From NCBI RefSeq assembly GCF_032118995.1, contig NC_092656.1, positions 19,240,965 to 19,304,964 of the forward strand: a stretch of DNA of 64,000 nt, in the 5' to 3' direction. This DNA comes from Asterias amurensis (taxonomy: Eukaryota; Echinodermata; Asteroidea; Forcipulatida; Asteriidae). Made by a program: the position numbers and the translations under genes. Positions 25,401-33,100 of this stretch are shown piece by piece; positions within the stretch are counted from its first letter, which is position 1, and each line of letters starts with the position of its first letter. The notes under the pieces are model-generated. The model had not been told where the DNA came from, made no database searches, and saw only the letters and a list, made by a program, of their open reading frames with translations.

Positions 25401-26852
25401 CTAGAAATTAGAAGGGAAGCTAGAAGACTAGCTGTGGATAACTTTCCGTATGGCGCCACCACTCATTTTTACAAAAACTCATCACTCATTTTTACAAAAA
25501 GGGATATATCAATCAGATACTACATTATTTTATTTCGAATGAAAAAGTGGTGGCGCCATACGGAAACTTTTCCCTAGCTGTTCTACAAACTTGTCAATAA
25601 TTTAGTTGAAATCACTCTTCAAGACTTTGCATAACATTCCACTCGACCCTCCAGAAAACACAATCTCCAATTCCATCAAATTCGTCACGCAACCAAAATC
25701 TACAGTTTGTCATCCATGCGACAGGCTACCTTAATTGCTACAAAAACTAAGAAACAAATGAAGTCCTCACATTAGCCATGTCGTATTTCATTATCTTTCA
25801 AAGATCACTTTCGTCTTAGACCGTCTGCACTGGTGGTGGTGACAGTGGAAACATTTTTACTAGTGTGTGTACAAAAAATTATGTTTATGTCCGCCGCCAT
25901 GATTTTTACCTCAATGCTTTTACGAATGAGCCAATGGAGGGCGCTTTGCACAAACTAAAGTTTCCGGGTGGTTTTTGTTTTTGTTTTTTTTTGGGGGGGT
26001 GCGGGCGGCTCCACATCATGCAACTATTGAATGACAGCTAAACTTTGGCCGTAACTAGTGTTACCAACGGCGAACTCCTAATTAATGGTTTAAATGCTTT
26101 TTATTTTGTTTGCCAAGGGGTGGGGGTATGATTAAAAATGCCCACCCAAGCGGTGGCAAGCTCCTAAAAACTTAACACGCCCCCCCCCCTCCCGCCTGCC
26201 CGAGACCCAAGGCCTCAAGTTATAGGCATAGGCCTAGCCTAGGCTGGAGGATTTATCCACGGGAAGCTAGGCCCACTGGAGCTACCGTCCATGAGGACTC
26301 TAGGAGGTCATGTCACTTTCAAAAAAAGTAATAAAGATTCGGCCTATTTGTTTTCTCATTATTTAAAAATGATTTTTGGGGTTGAACAAAGAATTGACTA
26401 GAGTGGGGTTCGAACCAACGACCTCCGGATTAACGTAAATTTACCCAGTCAGTTTCCCTTGTGTATATTGATATTATTTAAAAAACTTACAAAATCAAAT
26501 TGTTGTTTTTCACCAAATAGGCCTATGCCACACCAGCCTACAATGGATAATCAATATGCAAAGGCTGTTTGAGACCCGTGTATAGGCTACGTTTATAACA
26601 AGAAGAAAAACGTGTTTACCGGTTTCTTATTTCTGCCTGTTTCTCCAACGCAATTTTCTCTTCAGCTTCCTCGTTGGCGATGTCGACAGGTGGAACGGGA
26701 ACGGGAGGCATAGGCGCAGGCAGTCCCGGCATAATGAGTGGTTCATCAATAACGGGCTGAATCTTCAAGTTCTGCCCGGTCGCATACGGCAAAACATAGA
26801 TGACACAGACAACAACAATCCAAACACGGGTTCCACTTTTGCTGAGCCCCAT
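1486..26852 (-). CDS. CD109: CD109-like secreted thioester-containing protein (A2M/C3 family), 31 exons
   Basis: A thioester protein of the alpha-2-macroglobulin/CD109/TEP family, expected to be extracellular and to trap proteases or tag surfaces by covalent bonding. Thirty-one exons joined at GT-AG borders give 4,683 nt with every phase compatible: 1,560 residues and a TAA stop. Visible hallmarks, in order, are a signal peptide, the [11 protein letters not shown] macroglobulin motif, a bait-like region, SYFPETWL, the thioester GCGEQ (Cys about 1079), the alpha-alpha toroid ([11 protein letters not shown] and STWLTAF motifs), His about 1193 in KVIHKD, and a receptor-binding-like end ([15 protein letters not shown]). 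There is no anaphylatoxin, no RRRR processing site and no C345C domain, so it is not C3/C4/C5. No hydrophobic GPI tail is seen, unlike vertebrate CD109. The start at 26852 was preferred to 26873 because it has a strong ACCATGG context and begins the signal peptide directly. The exon groups are listed separately. Confidence 0.92.
1916..2130. mobile_element. Degenerate family A MITE remnant
   Basis: Contains the family A half with TTACCTCTTTCTCAAAAACT, CAGAGGGAGTCGTTTC and CACAATGTTTTATACTATCA. The ends have decayed. A related partial remnant lies at 14720-14890, and another at about 11371-11490. Confidence 0.6.
2202..2524. mobile_element. TTAA palindromic MITE, family B, touching the exon 30 donor
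   Basis: TTAAAGGGACACATTGCCTT at the left, CAAGGCAACGTGTCCCTTTAA at the right, and a long internal palindrome (GATCCACACAAA). The right TTAA starts at intron position +6 of the CD109-like exon 30 donor. Confidence 0.85.
5026..5612. repeat. Telomere-like minisatellite filling CD109-like intron 27
   Basis: About 18 imperfect units of 31-33 bp (core GGTCTGGGGTTTAGGGTTAG, then GTTAATGTTAT). It contains TTAGGGTTAGG but is not a pure hexamer, so it is not a true interstitial telomere. It occupies most of intron 27 (4910-5615) and abuts the exon 27 donor. Confidence 0.9.
6605..6885. repeat. 30-bp minisatellite in CD109-like intron 25
   Basis: About nine units with core GAAAGAAAATCAAGCACTTT, 29-31 bp apart. 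It is open in one plus-strand frame as a ten-residue repeat ([10 protein letters not shown]). It lies between exons 26 and 25, antisense to the gene, so it is not taken as coding. Confidence 0.85.
7834..8042 (-). mobile_element. tRNA-derived SINE ending at the exon 24 acceptor
   Basis: Minus strand: tRNA-Ser/Leu-like head (ATAGCCGAGCGGTTAAGAGC; B-box GGTTCAAGTCC), a conserved body and an (ATT)n tail. The tail leads straight into GTTAAG, the splice acceptor of CD109-like exon 24. Confidence 0.82.
8154..8540. mobile_element. TTAA palindromic MITE, family A (intron 23 of CD109-like)
   Basis: Ends TTAAAGGCAGTGGACACTAT and its near-complement (CAGTGTCCACTGCCTTTAA). The whole element is a degenerate palindrome with a central GAGACCTCAAGTT/GAGGTCTCG hairpin. 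TTAA at both ends suggests piggyBac-type or Kolobok-type mobilisation. Confidence 0.85.
8991..9005 (-). other. CD109: Thioester site GCGEQ
   Basis: The codons for Gly-Cys-Gly-Glu-Gln are intact, in the context [10 protein letters not shown]. Cys (about residue 1079) and Gln form the internal thioester in this family. His about 1193, 114 residues downstream in exon 24 (KVIHKD), sits where C3 has its catalytic His, so the bond should react with hydroxyls. This is inferred from family knowledge. Confidence 0.93.
9872..10208. mobile_element. TTAA palindromic MITE, family A
   Basis: Same ends as the 8154-8540 copy (TTAAAGACAATGGACACTAT ... AATAGTGTCCACTGCCTTTAA shortened here). It has lost part of its right arm. 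It lies in intron 21 of the CD109-like gene. Confidence 0.8.
10524..10952. mobile_element. TTAA palindromic MITE, family D
   Basis: TTAAAGGCTATATGTACTTT at the left and AAAAGTACCCGAATCCTTTAA at the right. Long inverted arms carry AATGTCCACAGATTTACA. The centre repeats CATTTTGGTCTCATGAGACC. Confidence 0.8.
11693..11866. mobile_element. Family E inverted-repeat element
   Basis: GGGCCCAATTTCATAGAGTT at the left and CGACTCTATGAAATTGGGC at the right; the arms contain GCTTAAGC. One of the best copies. Confidence 0.78.
12465..12658 (-). pseudogene. LINE reverse-transcriptase terminal fragment
   Basis: The minus-strand frame has [20 protein letters not shown] and [15 protein letters not shown], the last segment of L2/CR1-like polymerases. 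A related 3'-end stretch (CTTGGTAAGGGGCTACA) recurs at about 40545. It lies in intron 17 of the CD109-like gene. Confidence 0.65.
13050..13312 (+). pseudogene. LINE reverse-transcriptase terminal fragment
   Basis: The plus-strand frame reads [40 protein letters not shown] then a stop, the usual C-terminus of a LINE ORF2. It is followed by a GCGCTTTA-type LINE tail into which a family C MITE has inserted. Confidence 0.7.
13310..13683. mobile_element. TTAA palindromic MITE, family C
   Basis: TTAAAGCCATTATACACTTT at the left and AAAGTGTCCAATGGCTTTAA at the right. It is inserted at the 3' end of a LINE fragment. Confidence 0.8.
13862..13912 (-). repeat. CD109: Met/Ala/Pro-rich coding repeat in the bait-like region
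   Basis: Seventeen codons read [17 protein letters not shown] (residues about 797-813) inside exon 17. The DNA is an imperfect 15-bp tandem repeat (ATGATGGCNATGCCN). It sits between the variable region and the conserved FPETWL motif. Confidence 0.85.
14318..14695 (+). mobile_element. SINE with decayed tRNA head
   Basis: Body ACCATTGCTTCGTCCTTCGG, TTGGTCCCATGTGTTGTGTA, GGGGTTCGCCCCGGTGTTCC, then GCGCTATATAAGAC and an ATT tail. The same family is at 36736-37158. Confidence 0.8.
15093..15257. mobile_element. Family G inverted-repeat element
   Basis: AGCCGATTTCACGAACGCTA at the left and TGGTGAAATCGACGGCTGG at the right. Inner arms repeat TTAGGACGAGT/ACTCGTCCTAA. The second copy is at 61689-61856. 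Confidence 0.72.
15545..15741. mobile_element. Family E inverted-repeat element
   Basis: AGGGCCTAATTTCACAAAAC to TTTATGTAATTGGGCCC, with TGCTTAGCA-like internal arms. It lies in intron 14 of the CD109-like gene. Confidence 0.7.
15900..16026 (-). mobile_element. SINE, 3' half (split by a family A MITE)
   Basis: Reverse-complement SINE body. Its 5' half with the tRNA-like head continues at 16404-16510 on the other side of the MITE. Confidence 0.75.
16027..16403. mobile_element. TTAA palindromic MITE, family A, nested in a SINE
   Basis: A full family A copy. The sequences at 15900-16026 and 16404-16510 are two halves of one minus-strand SINE, so the MITE jumped into a TTAA in the SINE. Confidence 0.8.
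16404..16510 (-). mobile_element. SINE, 5' (tRNA-like) half
   Basis: Minus strand: GAGCACCGAACTCAAGCTCT then GTGTGGGTTTGAGTCC (B-box). It is separated from its body by the MITE at 16027-16403. Confidence 0.75.
20962..21328. mobile_element. TTAA palindromic MITE, family A, next to the exon 8 donor
   Basis: TTAAAGGCACTGGACACTAT at the left, GTGTCCAGTGCCTTTAG at the right (right TTAA decayed to TTAG). It ends about 20 bp from the splice donor of CD109-like exon 8. Confidence 0.8.
21530..21830 (+). mobile_element. SINE with CTCTCCACCCAGAGG body
   Basis: Contains GAGCAAGACACTTTACTG, CTCTCCACCCAGAGGAAAAT, and ends GCGCTATATAAAACCG with an ATTATTATC tail. The inverted copy is at 770-1165. Confidence 0.75.
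22198..22367. mobile_element. Family E inverted-repeat element
   Basis: ACCAATTTCATAGAGCTGCT to GCAGAGCTATAAAATTGGCC. It lies in intron 6 of the CD109-like gene. Confidence 0.7.
23905..24273. mobile_element. TTAA palindromic MITE, family B
   Basis: TTAAAGGAACACGTTGCCTT and its inverted copy. The centre is the inverted pair ACACGGTCGGCCATTTATGG. It lies in intron 2 of the CD109-like gene. Confidence 0.87.
24505..24672. repeat. Inverted-repeat element, family H
   Basis: TTTCGACCCTAGCAGAGTCT and its inverted match around ACAACACAACAAACATGAAC arms. Related copies lie at 45702-45765 and, as half, at 52570-52650. Intron 2 of the CD109-like gene. Confidence 0.7.
25240..25740 (+). pseudogene. Broken LINE reverse-transcriptase C-terminal remnant
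   Basis: Plus-strand reading gives [20 protein letters not shown], then after a frameshift [20 protein letters not shown], then past the 138-bp insertion [10 protein letters not shown] and [11 protein letters not shown]. This order is typical of the C-terminal tail of CR1/L2-type LINE polymerases. It has frameshifts, a stop and an insertion: a dead 5'-truncated copy in intron 1 of the CD109-like gene. Confidence 0.75.
25436..25573. mobile_element. 138-bp hAT-like MITE with 8-bp target duplication
   Basis: Inverted ends with TTTCCGTATGGCGCCACCAC. CTAGCTGT is duplicated on both sides (25428-25435 and 25574-25581). It interrupts a LINE reverse-transcriptase remnant. An 8-bp duplication fits hAT. 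Confidence 0.78.
26775..26852 (-). other. CD109: Signal peptide of the CD109-like protein
   Basis: The first 26 or so residues have basic residues (K5, R9), a hydrophobic core ([12 protein letters not shown]) and a small-residue end (ATG) before Gln. This is a classical secretory signal with likely cleavage near residue 26. A Pro/Met-rich linker ([16 protein letters not shown]) follows before the first macroglobulin domain. Confidence 0.85.
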
Positions 26853-27567
26853 GGTGGTGCCGCGATGACACAATCCTCAAAGAATAATCTTCAACTCTCT
26901 ATCTCTCTCTCTCTTCTTGCTATGAATTTTTGTAGCAAAAAAAAATAATATGTTCGTATTCTTGCCAGTTAACATAAACGACTACTTTCGTCATCCGATT
27001 TTGCTTGTCCTTTTGGTGTTCATAGCAAAGGCAGGGCGTGACGTCCTCTAACTATGAGTTGTGAAATTCTTTTGTTAAGGTGTGGAAAAGTTATTGATTC
27101 GACCTTCTCTCCAATTGTTTGCCTTGAATTAGTCTGATTATTTGAAAATATAATAACGAGGATTAACTGGTAATAATTTAGACATTAATGCATGCTGTTG
27201 TTACATAAGTTGTTGTCCCGTTTGTACTTTTGAATCCCCCCGACCTACATAACTCATAGAATTGATTAATTTAAGAAAGAAAAAAAACAACAAAAAGTGA
27301 TTTTGTTTTTCTCCGGGCATAAAAATAAAACCTGGGTCTTATATTAATCTATAAAGGGATTAAAATGAGGGGCCATGGTCAATTTGTTTTTGCAGTTTGC
27401 ACGCAGAAGTAGAACCTTTTATGTGGGTCACCTATCTGGCCGCGGGGTAGGTTTAGGCCTACACAAGTTCTCCATGGTTTTTTTTTTTAAAATGGTCTAA
27501 TGCAAATTGTTTGCAAAAATAATATAATAAGAGGAATCCTTCTGATTGATCGATTTTTTCTTAGTGC

Positions 27568-27720
27568 TGTTTGTTTGTTTGTTTGTTTGTTTGTTTGTTG
27601 GGGTGTTTGTTTGCTTGCTTGTTGGGGTGTTTGTTTGTAAGTTGTTTGTTTGTTTGTTTGTTTGTTTGTTTGTTTGTTTGTTTGTTTGTTTGTTTGTTTA
27701 TTGTCTGTCTATTTGTTTGT
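27568..27720. repeat. TTTG microsatellite
   Basis: A (TGTT)n tract with a few interruptions, in the intergenic stretch upstream of the CD109-like gene. Confidence 0.9.
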
Positions 27721-28390
27721 TCTGAGCTCTTAAATTTCGTTCCAGTAGTTCTTAACTTAAAGATTTTCAGAATGGAACGTTTACTTTTGCCTTTGGAACC
27801 GTTCGAATTGTTTTATAATGGTAAAACCGACCTGCGAAAATTAAAAAAAAAAAGAGATAAAAACTTAGTGTTCAGGACTCGAAATGATTCTCAAAATGCT
27901 TTATATCGGCCCCCCCCCCCCCTAAAATGAACCTGAGAATACAAACAACTTTTCCTTTTTCAAAATAACCCTGTACACAATTGAACTAGCATGTTCATTT
28001 ATGGGGTGATAGACTTCGCAGCATCATGACAAAACATCTCTTATAATCATGACAAAAGTTATGAACATTATAGTTTTGCAAAAATTTATCCTCACATAAT
28101 TTGCATATCGGCATGCATGCAGGTTTTTTTTTGACAGACAGTTCAAATGGATTAAATTCCACTACGTAAGAGAATTTTTCCTCATCTGTTAAAATATCGA
28201 TTGAGAACCATGTACTCGTCATTGTTTTATCCGGTAAATGAAAGAGAAACGGAAAACAGCTGGTCTGGAAAAACAACAACTGACATGGACGGGAATATGG
28301 ATTATTTTTGGAATAGAATAGTGGTGGGAAAATCGGGCCCAGAGTAAAAAAGGTAACGAGAGGGCGCTTTACCAGATTTGGTTGGAATGG

Positions 28391-28485
28391 CTCACATTTC
28401 GCTCGGTCCGTTTTAAATAATGTGTAATGTTTGGAAGGGCTCACATTTCGCTCGGTCCGTTTTAAATAATTTGTAATGTGATATG
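28391..28485. repeat. 49-bp direct duplication
   Basis: CTCACATTTCGCTCGGTCCG followed by TTTTAAATAAT occurs at 28391 and again at 28440. Two copies, nearly identical. Confidence 0.8.
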
Positions 28486-30139
28486 GCAAACACGACTAGC
28501 AGTGAATAATTGTAATTCTTGCAATGGATGCAGAAGAACAAAAAGGTCACAGTGATGTCTGTTGGGGGTTTTGTTTGTGGGGTTTTCTTGGAGGTGCATA
28601 CAGAGGGGAAAAAATACAAAAAGAAGGGAAACTAGATAAGAAAAAGATTGTCACAATCATACTTGGGCTTTGAGTGAAACTAATTAAATGAAATACAACT
28701 CACCATTGACTAATATACTATATCATTATTTTAATACTTTTTTCTTTCTAGCAATAAACCTTTCGCCTTCTTAGCACCTTAAACATTTAATTCTTTGTGC
28801 ACCTTATAATAAATTATGGAAAGAAGAAACTAAATGGCATAATCGTAAGAATGAGCATTATGCAGTACCCATCATCCATACAAATACCAAATGTACAACA
28901 CAAAGTAAAACTTGTTTATCTCCTTGAATCACAAGACAAGTTTGAGGGCCAACATTTGTAAAAACCCATTTTCTCCTTTGAAATAAAAATCAATAGACCT
29001 TTTTGCAAATTATGTCACTTGAGAAGTGTGCTCTCGGCTGATGGTCAAAAGAAGGTTGCTGATTGGCCATACCTATGCGCAGCGCATACATGTGCAATTT
29101 GTTCCGTCATCATTGCCTGACCTCCAAGATGGCATCAATGCATATGGTTCATTTGGGAATTTTGTCGACATGAAAGTCTTGTTGCTAAACTGCATTATTT
29201 TAAACATCATAAAATCTTGTGCAAAATACTGTTTTGATAAACTTTGAAGTTTGCTACATCAAGAATCTCTGAAAGAACAGCATATTGTAGAGTTGTTTAA
29301 CATTCGAAAATCAAAGGATTTTACATGAACTGACAACATTTATGTCCAAAATAAATATATTCTTTACAATCCACAGTTGATTTATTTTATACCGTTTCAA
29401 AAAATTAAAGTGCAAAGTGTGCCTTTTTTGTTTTTGGTATTTCTCCAAATTTGTAATTACTTTTTAGCAGCCATATCAACCATTTCTTTAAATATTTGTT
29501 CATTTCATTAAAATGTACTTTGATAATTTTTAACAATGTTATTGAAAAATTGTTTAAGAGGGGAGTCAATGTATAATTTTTTTTTTTATTGAAGATGCGC
29601 TTGTTTATGTAAGACTGAGAAAAATCCTGACTTTTGGAGCATAAAGCCTTCACTGTTTTACAGACGTATTGATCATCACCCAGTGATTAACAAATAAGGC
29701 AATGTTTACAGGCAACTTGAAGGCAACCAACTGCACTGTATGTAAAAGGAACACTTCGCTAGCACAACTTACAGACATTTTCCAAAAGTTTCTTCATTCT
29801 ATCACAGGGTTTCAATTTCAGGACGGCCTCCACTGGCTTTTTGTGTCTCAAAACGTTCGCCGTACCAAGAAATAATCTTTTAAAAACATTTCATCCTTTA
29901 TGGTATTTAATTAAGATAAAGATATCCTTGCCACTTATCTGGACATTGAAACATAAACCTTACTTCTTTGAGATTGCTTGAGAGCAGTGATGTGCACATT
30001 GTCTCATAAGACATGGTTCTTAAGATGTGATTAATAGTTGGTTAATAATGGCAATATACCCCAAACAACTTCTGTATTGCACGTTGGAGAGTGTGGCTAA
30101 TTGGTAAGGCGAAAGGGGGGGGGGGGCAGATGGTCTTTG

Positions 30140-33100
30140 TCAATGATCCTTGGGTCTTCTTAAACCTTTCTTCGCTGCCTTCAAGATCTGACCATCAAGC
30201 TTCCCTGCAAACAAAATTTATAAACATGAATCAGAGAGATAGTTTTACATTTTGCAAATCTGAACAAAAAAAAGTGGAAAATTTTGACCGTCACATCAAA
30301 GCTCAAAGTGATGTTCAACCGCGTGCAAAATGTTTAGCTTTGTTTTCTTGAAATAAACTCAAGTTTTAAAAGTTCTGCATGTGGAATCGAACCCTGCCCT
30401 GATCAGTCGTGACATTTGGGTCCTTGAGCAAGGAACTTCATCTTGATTGATTCTCTCCACCCAGGAGTACTAATTGGTACCGAGGAGAGCTGGGTGTAAC
30501 CTTGGGATTTTGCGCTAGTTCATCTCGTTTCAAGCTCAATCAAAATTAGACCTGATTGAGGGGTCACTTTGCATACATTTACATGGCAGTACTTCAACCA
30601 AAATGTTCAAGTATACTGAACTAGAGTTTTCCGTTTAAAAAAATTGTCATTATTAGTTCAAATATCACAAGTCATGGATTGTACTTTGTAAAATTAAGAT
30701 ATAAATACATTTAATTCACTCACATATTTTATGTTTTCCTTTTAACGGGAATCTCACCACCAGTTCTTGTGGATTTTCACATATAAAGACATAAGGTGAT
30801 GAGCTGTCGCCATGGGAATACTGTAAACAAAGAATACAACATTCAAGGTTACAGCAAAACAAGAAAAAATGGAATTTGCACCAAGGAGCAAATTGAAATA
30901 ATCAATGAGGAAAACCTCTACAGGAAAAACGCACGCAGTCAAGTAGGAACTAAAAAACCCAATCCACATGCAAGGTTCTGGTCCGGGCTCGAACCGGGGT
31001 CCATAGAGGTGAAAGGCAGGGACAGAAACCACTGAGCCAACCCGACTACCAACGTCTCAAGACACTCTCATTGTTTACCCACCTGTTCTTGGTATTGTTC
31101 TTGTGAGAGACAGTCCCTCATGTCTACACAGCCAAGAAGACAAGCTACTGGGTACTCCTCAGGGAAATGAATATCCTCATCTAAAATATTAAGAAGGAGA
31201 CGAAGTTTAAGAGTCATGAAGAGTGTATTGACCCAATTCAAAAGGGCAAAGTGTCATAGAGCTTCCTAACAACACTGGACACCTTTTGGTAATTGTCGAA
31301 TATCAGTCTTCTCACTTGGTGTATCTCAATGTATGCATAAAATAACAAACCTGTGAACATTTTGACTCAATTGGTCATCAAAGTTGCAAGAGAATAATGA
31401 AAGAAAAAACACCCTTGTTGCACCTATTTGTGTGCTTTCCAGGTGCCCAAAGTCTTATATATTTTAGTGAAAAATTACCTCTTTCTCAAAAACTGCGTAA
31501 ACTCAGAGGGAGCCGTTTCTAACAATGTTTTACTATCAACAGCTCTCCGTAGCTCGTTACCAAGTTTTAACGCTAACAATTATTTTGAGTAATTACCGAT
31601 AAGTGTCCATTGCCTGTAAGCAAAACATATGGCTTAAATTGTTTGCTATGTACAAATTAGCAGGATACCAGTCACAGATGGTTCATGAGAGATGGTATTT
31701 TGACTGGAACCATTTTATGGTAAGCATAATTTTGTTTTGCTTATTTTTTTCAAATTAGCAGGATACCAGTCACAGATGGATCATGAGAGATGGTATTTTG
31801 ACTGGAACCATTTTCTGGTAAGCATAATTTTCTTTTGCTCATTTTTTTCGTTTGTGCTTAATGAAATTGGGCATTGAGTAGAATCAGTAGAGGCCCTTAC
31901 CACTGTGTGATAATCGGTGAAACTTTTCTACTTCGGAGATTTCTTCAGGAGTTGGTTGATGTGATGCGGCCGAGATCCATAACCTGCCTCTATGAGACGA
32001 GTACCACGTCCTACCTTCATGCCTGAAAAAATGATAAGACAACGGTCAAAGAATATGGACCACAACTACCTGGATTCCAAAATTATAGTTACAAGGAACT
32101 TGTAAGGCAGTGGACACTATTGGTAATTAATAAAAAATAATTATTATCATAAAACCTTTCTTGATTACGAGCAATGGGGAGAGGCTGATGGTACAGAACA
32201 CTGTGAGAATCGGCTCCCTCTGAAGTGCCATAGTTTTTGAGAAAGAAGTAATTTTCCATGAATTTGATTTCAAGACCTCAAGTTTAGAACTTGAGGTCTC
32301 GAAATCAACCATCTAAACACACACAACTTCGTGTGACAAGGGTGTTTTTTCTTTCATTATTATCTCGCAAGTTTGATGACCGATTGAGCTCAAACTTTCA
32401 CAGGTTTGTTATTTAATGCATATGTTGAGATACACCAACTGTGAAGGCTAGTCTTTGACAATTACCAATAGTGTCCACTGCCTTTAAATATTGAGGTATA
32501 ATTTTGGGGGGAAATGAATTAAAAAAATCTCTTAACAACATACAACAAGGACTAGACCGATAAAAAGTTATAATACTTTCCCAAGTTCTGTAAACGATTT
32601 TATTTAAATCACAGGCATTAATCAGGTCGGATTCGAACCCACGACAGGTGATTTTTTTTGTTTCTTACGTTTTGATTCCAGATATAAGAAGTGATGCCCA
32701 AGGTTGATGCATACTTAGACAGAATCCCTCATCAGACATCTCCATTAATTCTCGATCCTGGATCCGTAACGTCCCTTTTGCCGCCTGTGAGAGTTTCTCT
32801 GATTTCTGATGTGATGTCTGTATCCTAAACCTATCCTTCTCACTCTGGACAAACTATAAAAAACACAAAATATATCATAATTTGCAATAATTAAACTTAT
32901 TTTTCAAGAGAGTAGATGTTAAAATTGTATTAGGGATAAAGAATATTATTTGGTTCTACACTACCGATGTGTGTAAAGCACTGTACACTCAGTACCCCTC
33001 CCCCTCCCCCGAATCCTGAAACCACCGGCAAAATACTTGGGTGGGGTTATAACCCACAACCCTTGCTATTCTACAGCAAATATCCTACCACCAGACCACT

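Larger units (their letters stand above)
19482..26852 (-). other. CD109: CD109-like exons 1-10: N-terminal macroglobulin domains
   Basis: Coding exons in transcript order: 26620-26852, 24742-24937, 23630-23804, 23334-23386, 22774-22960, 22395-22479, 21861-21951, 21350-21470, 20314-20423, 19482-19652. They encode the start of MG1 ([19 protein letters not shown]), the [12 protein letters not shown] motif that opens MG2, and later MG domains ([29 protein letters not shown]). Exon 4 is only 53 nt but keeps the frame. Intron 1 (24938-26619) is the longest early intron and holds LINE debris. All donors are GT and all acceptors AG. Confidence 0.88.
26853..30139. other. Intergenic: CD109-like promoter side and TRIP4 3' UTR
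   Basis: No coding gene was recognised. The left end must hold the CD109-like 5' UTR and promoter. The right end (about 29000-30139) probably holds the TRIP4 3' UTR; several TTTATT words (AATAAA on the minus strand) occur near 29384 and 29586. Between them lie the TTTG tract and a 49-bp duplication. Confidence 0.6.

Noticed and set aside
1486..26852. Complement C3/C4/C5 assignment
   Set aside because: No anaphylatoxin domain, no basic processing site and no C345C domain; motifs fit the CD109/TEP branch.
27571..27930. Cys/Leu/Phe repeat frame
   Set aside because: Translation of the TTTG microsatellite.
30970..31050. Functional tRNA gene
   Set aside because: A and B boxes are present, but stems do not pair cleanly by eye and the sequence continues into SINE-like DNA.
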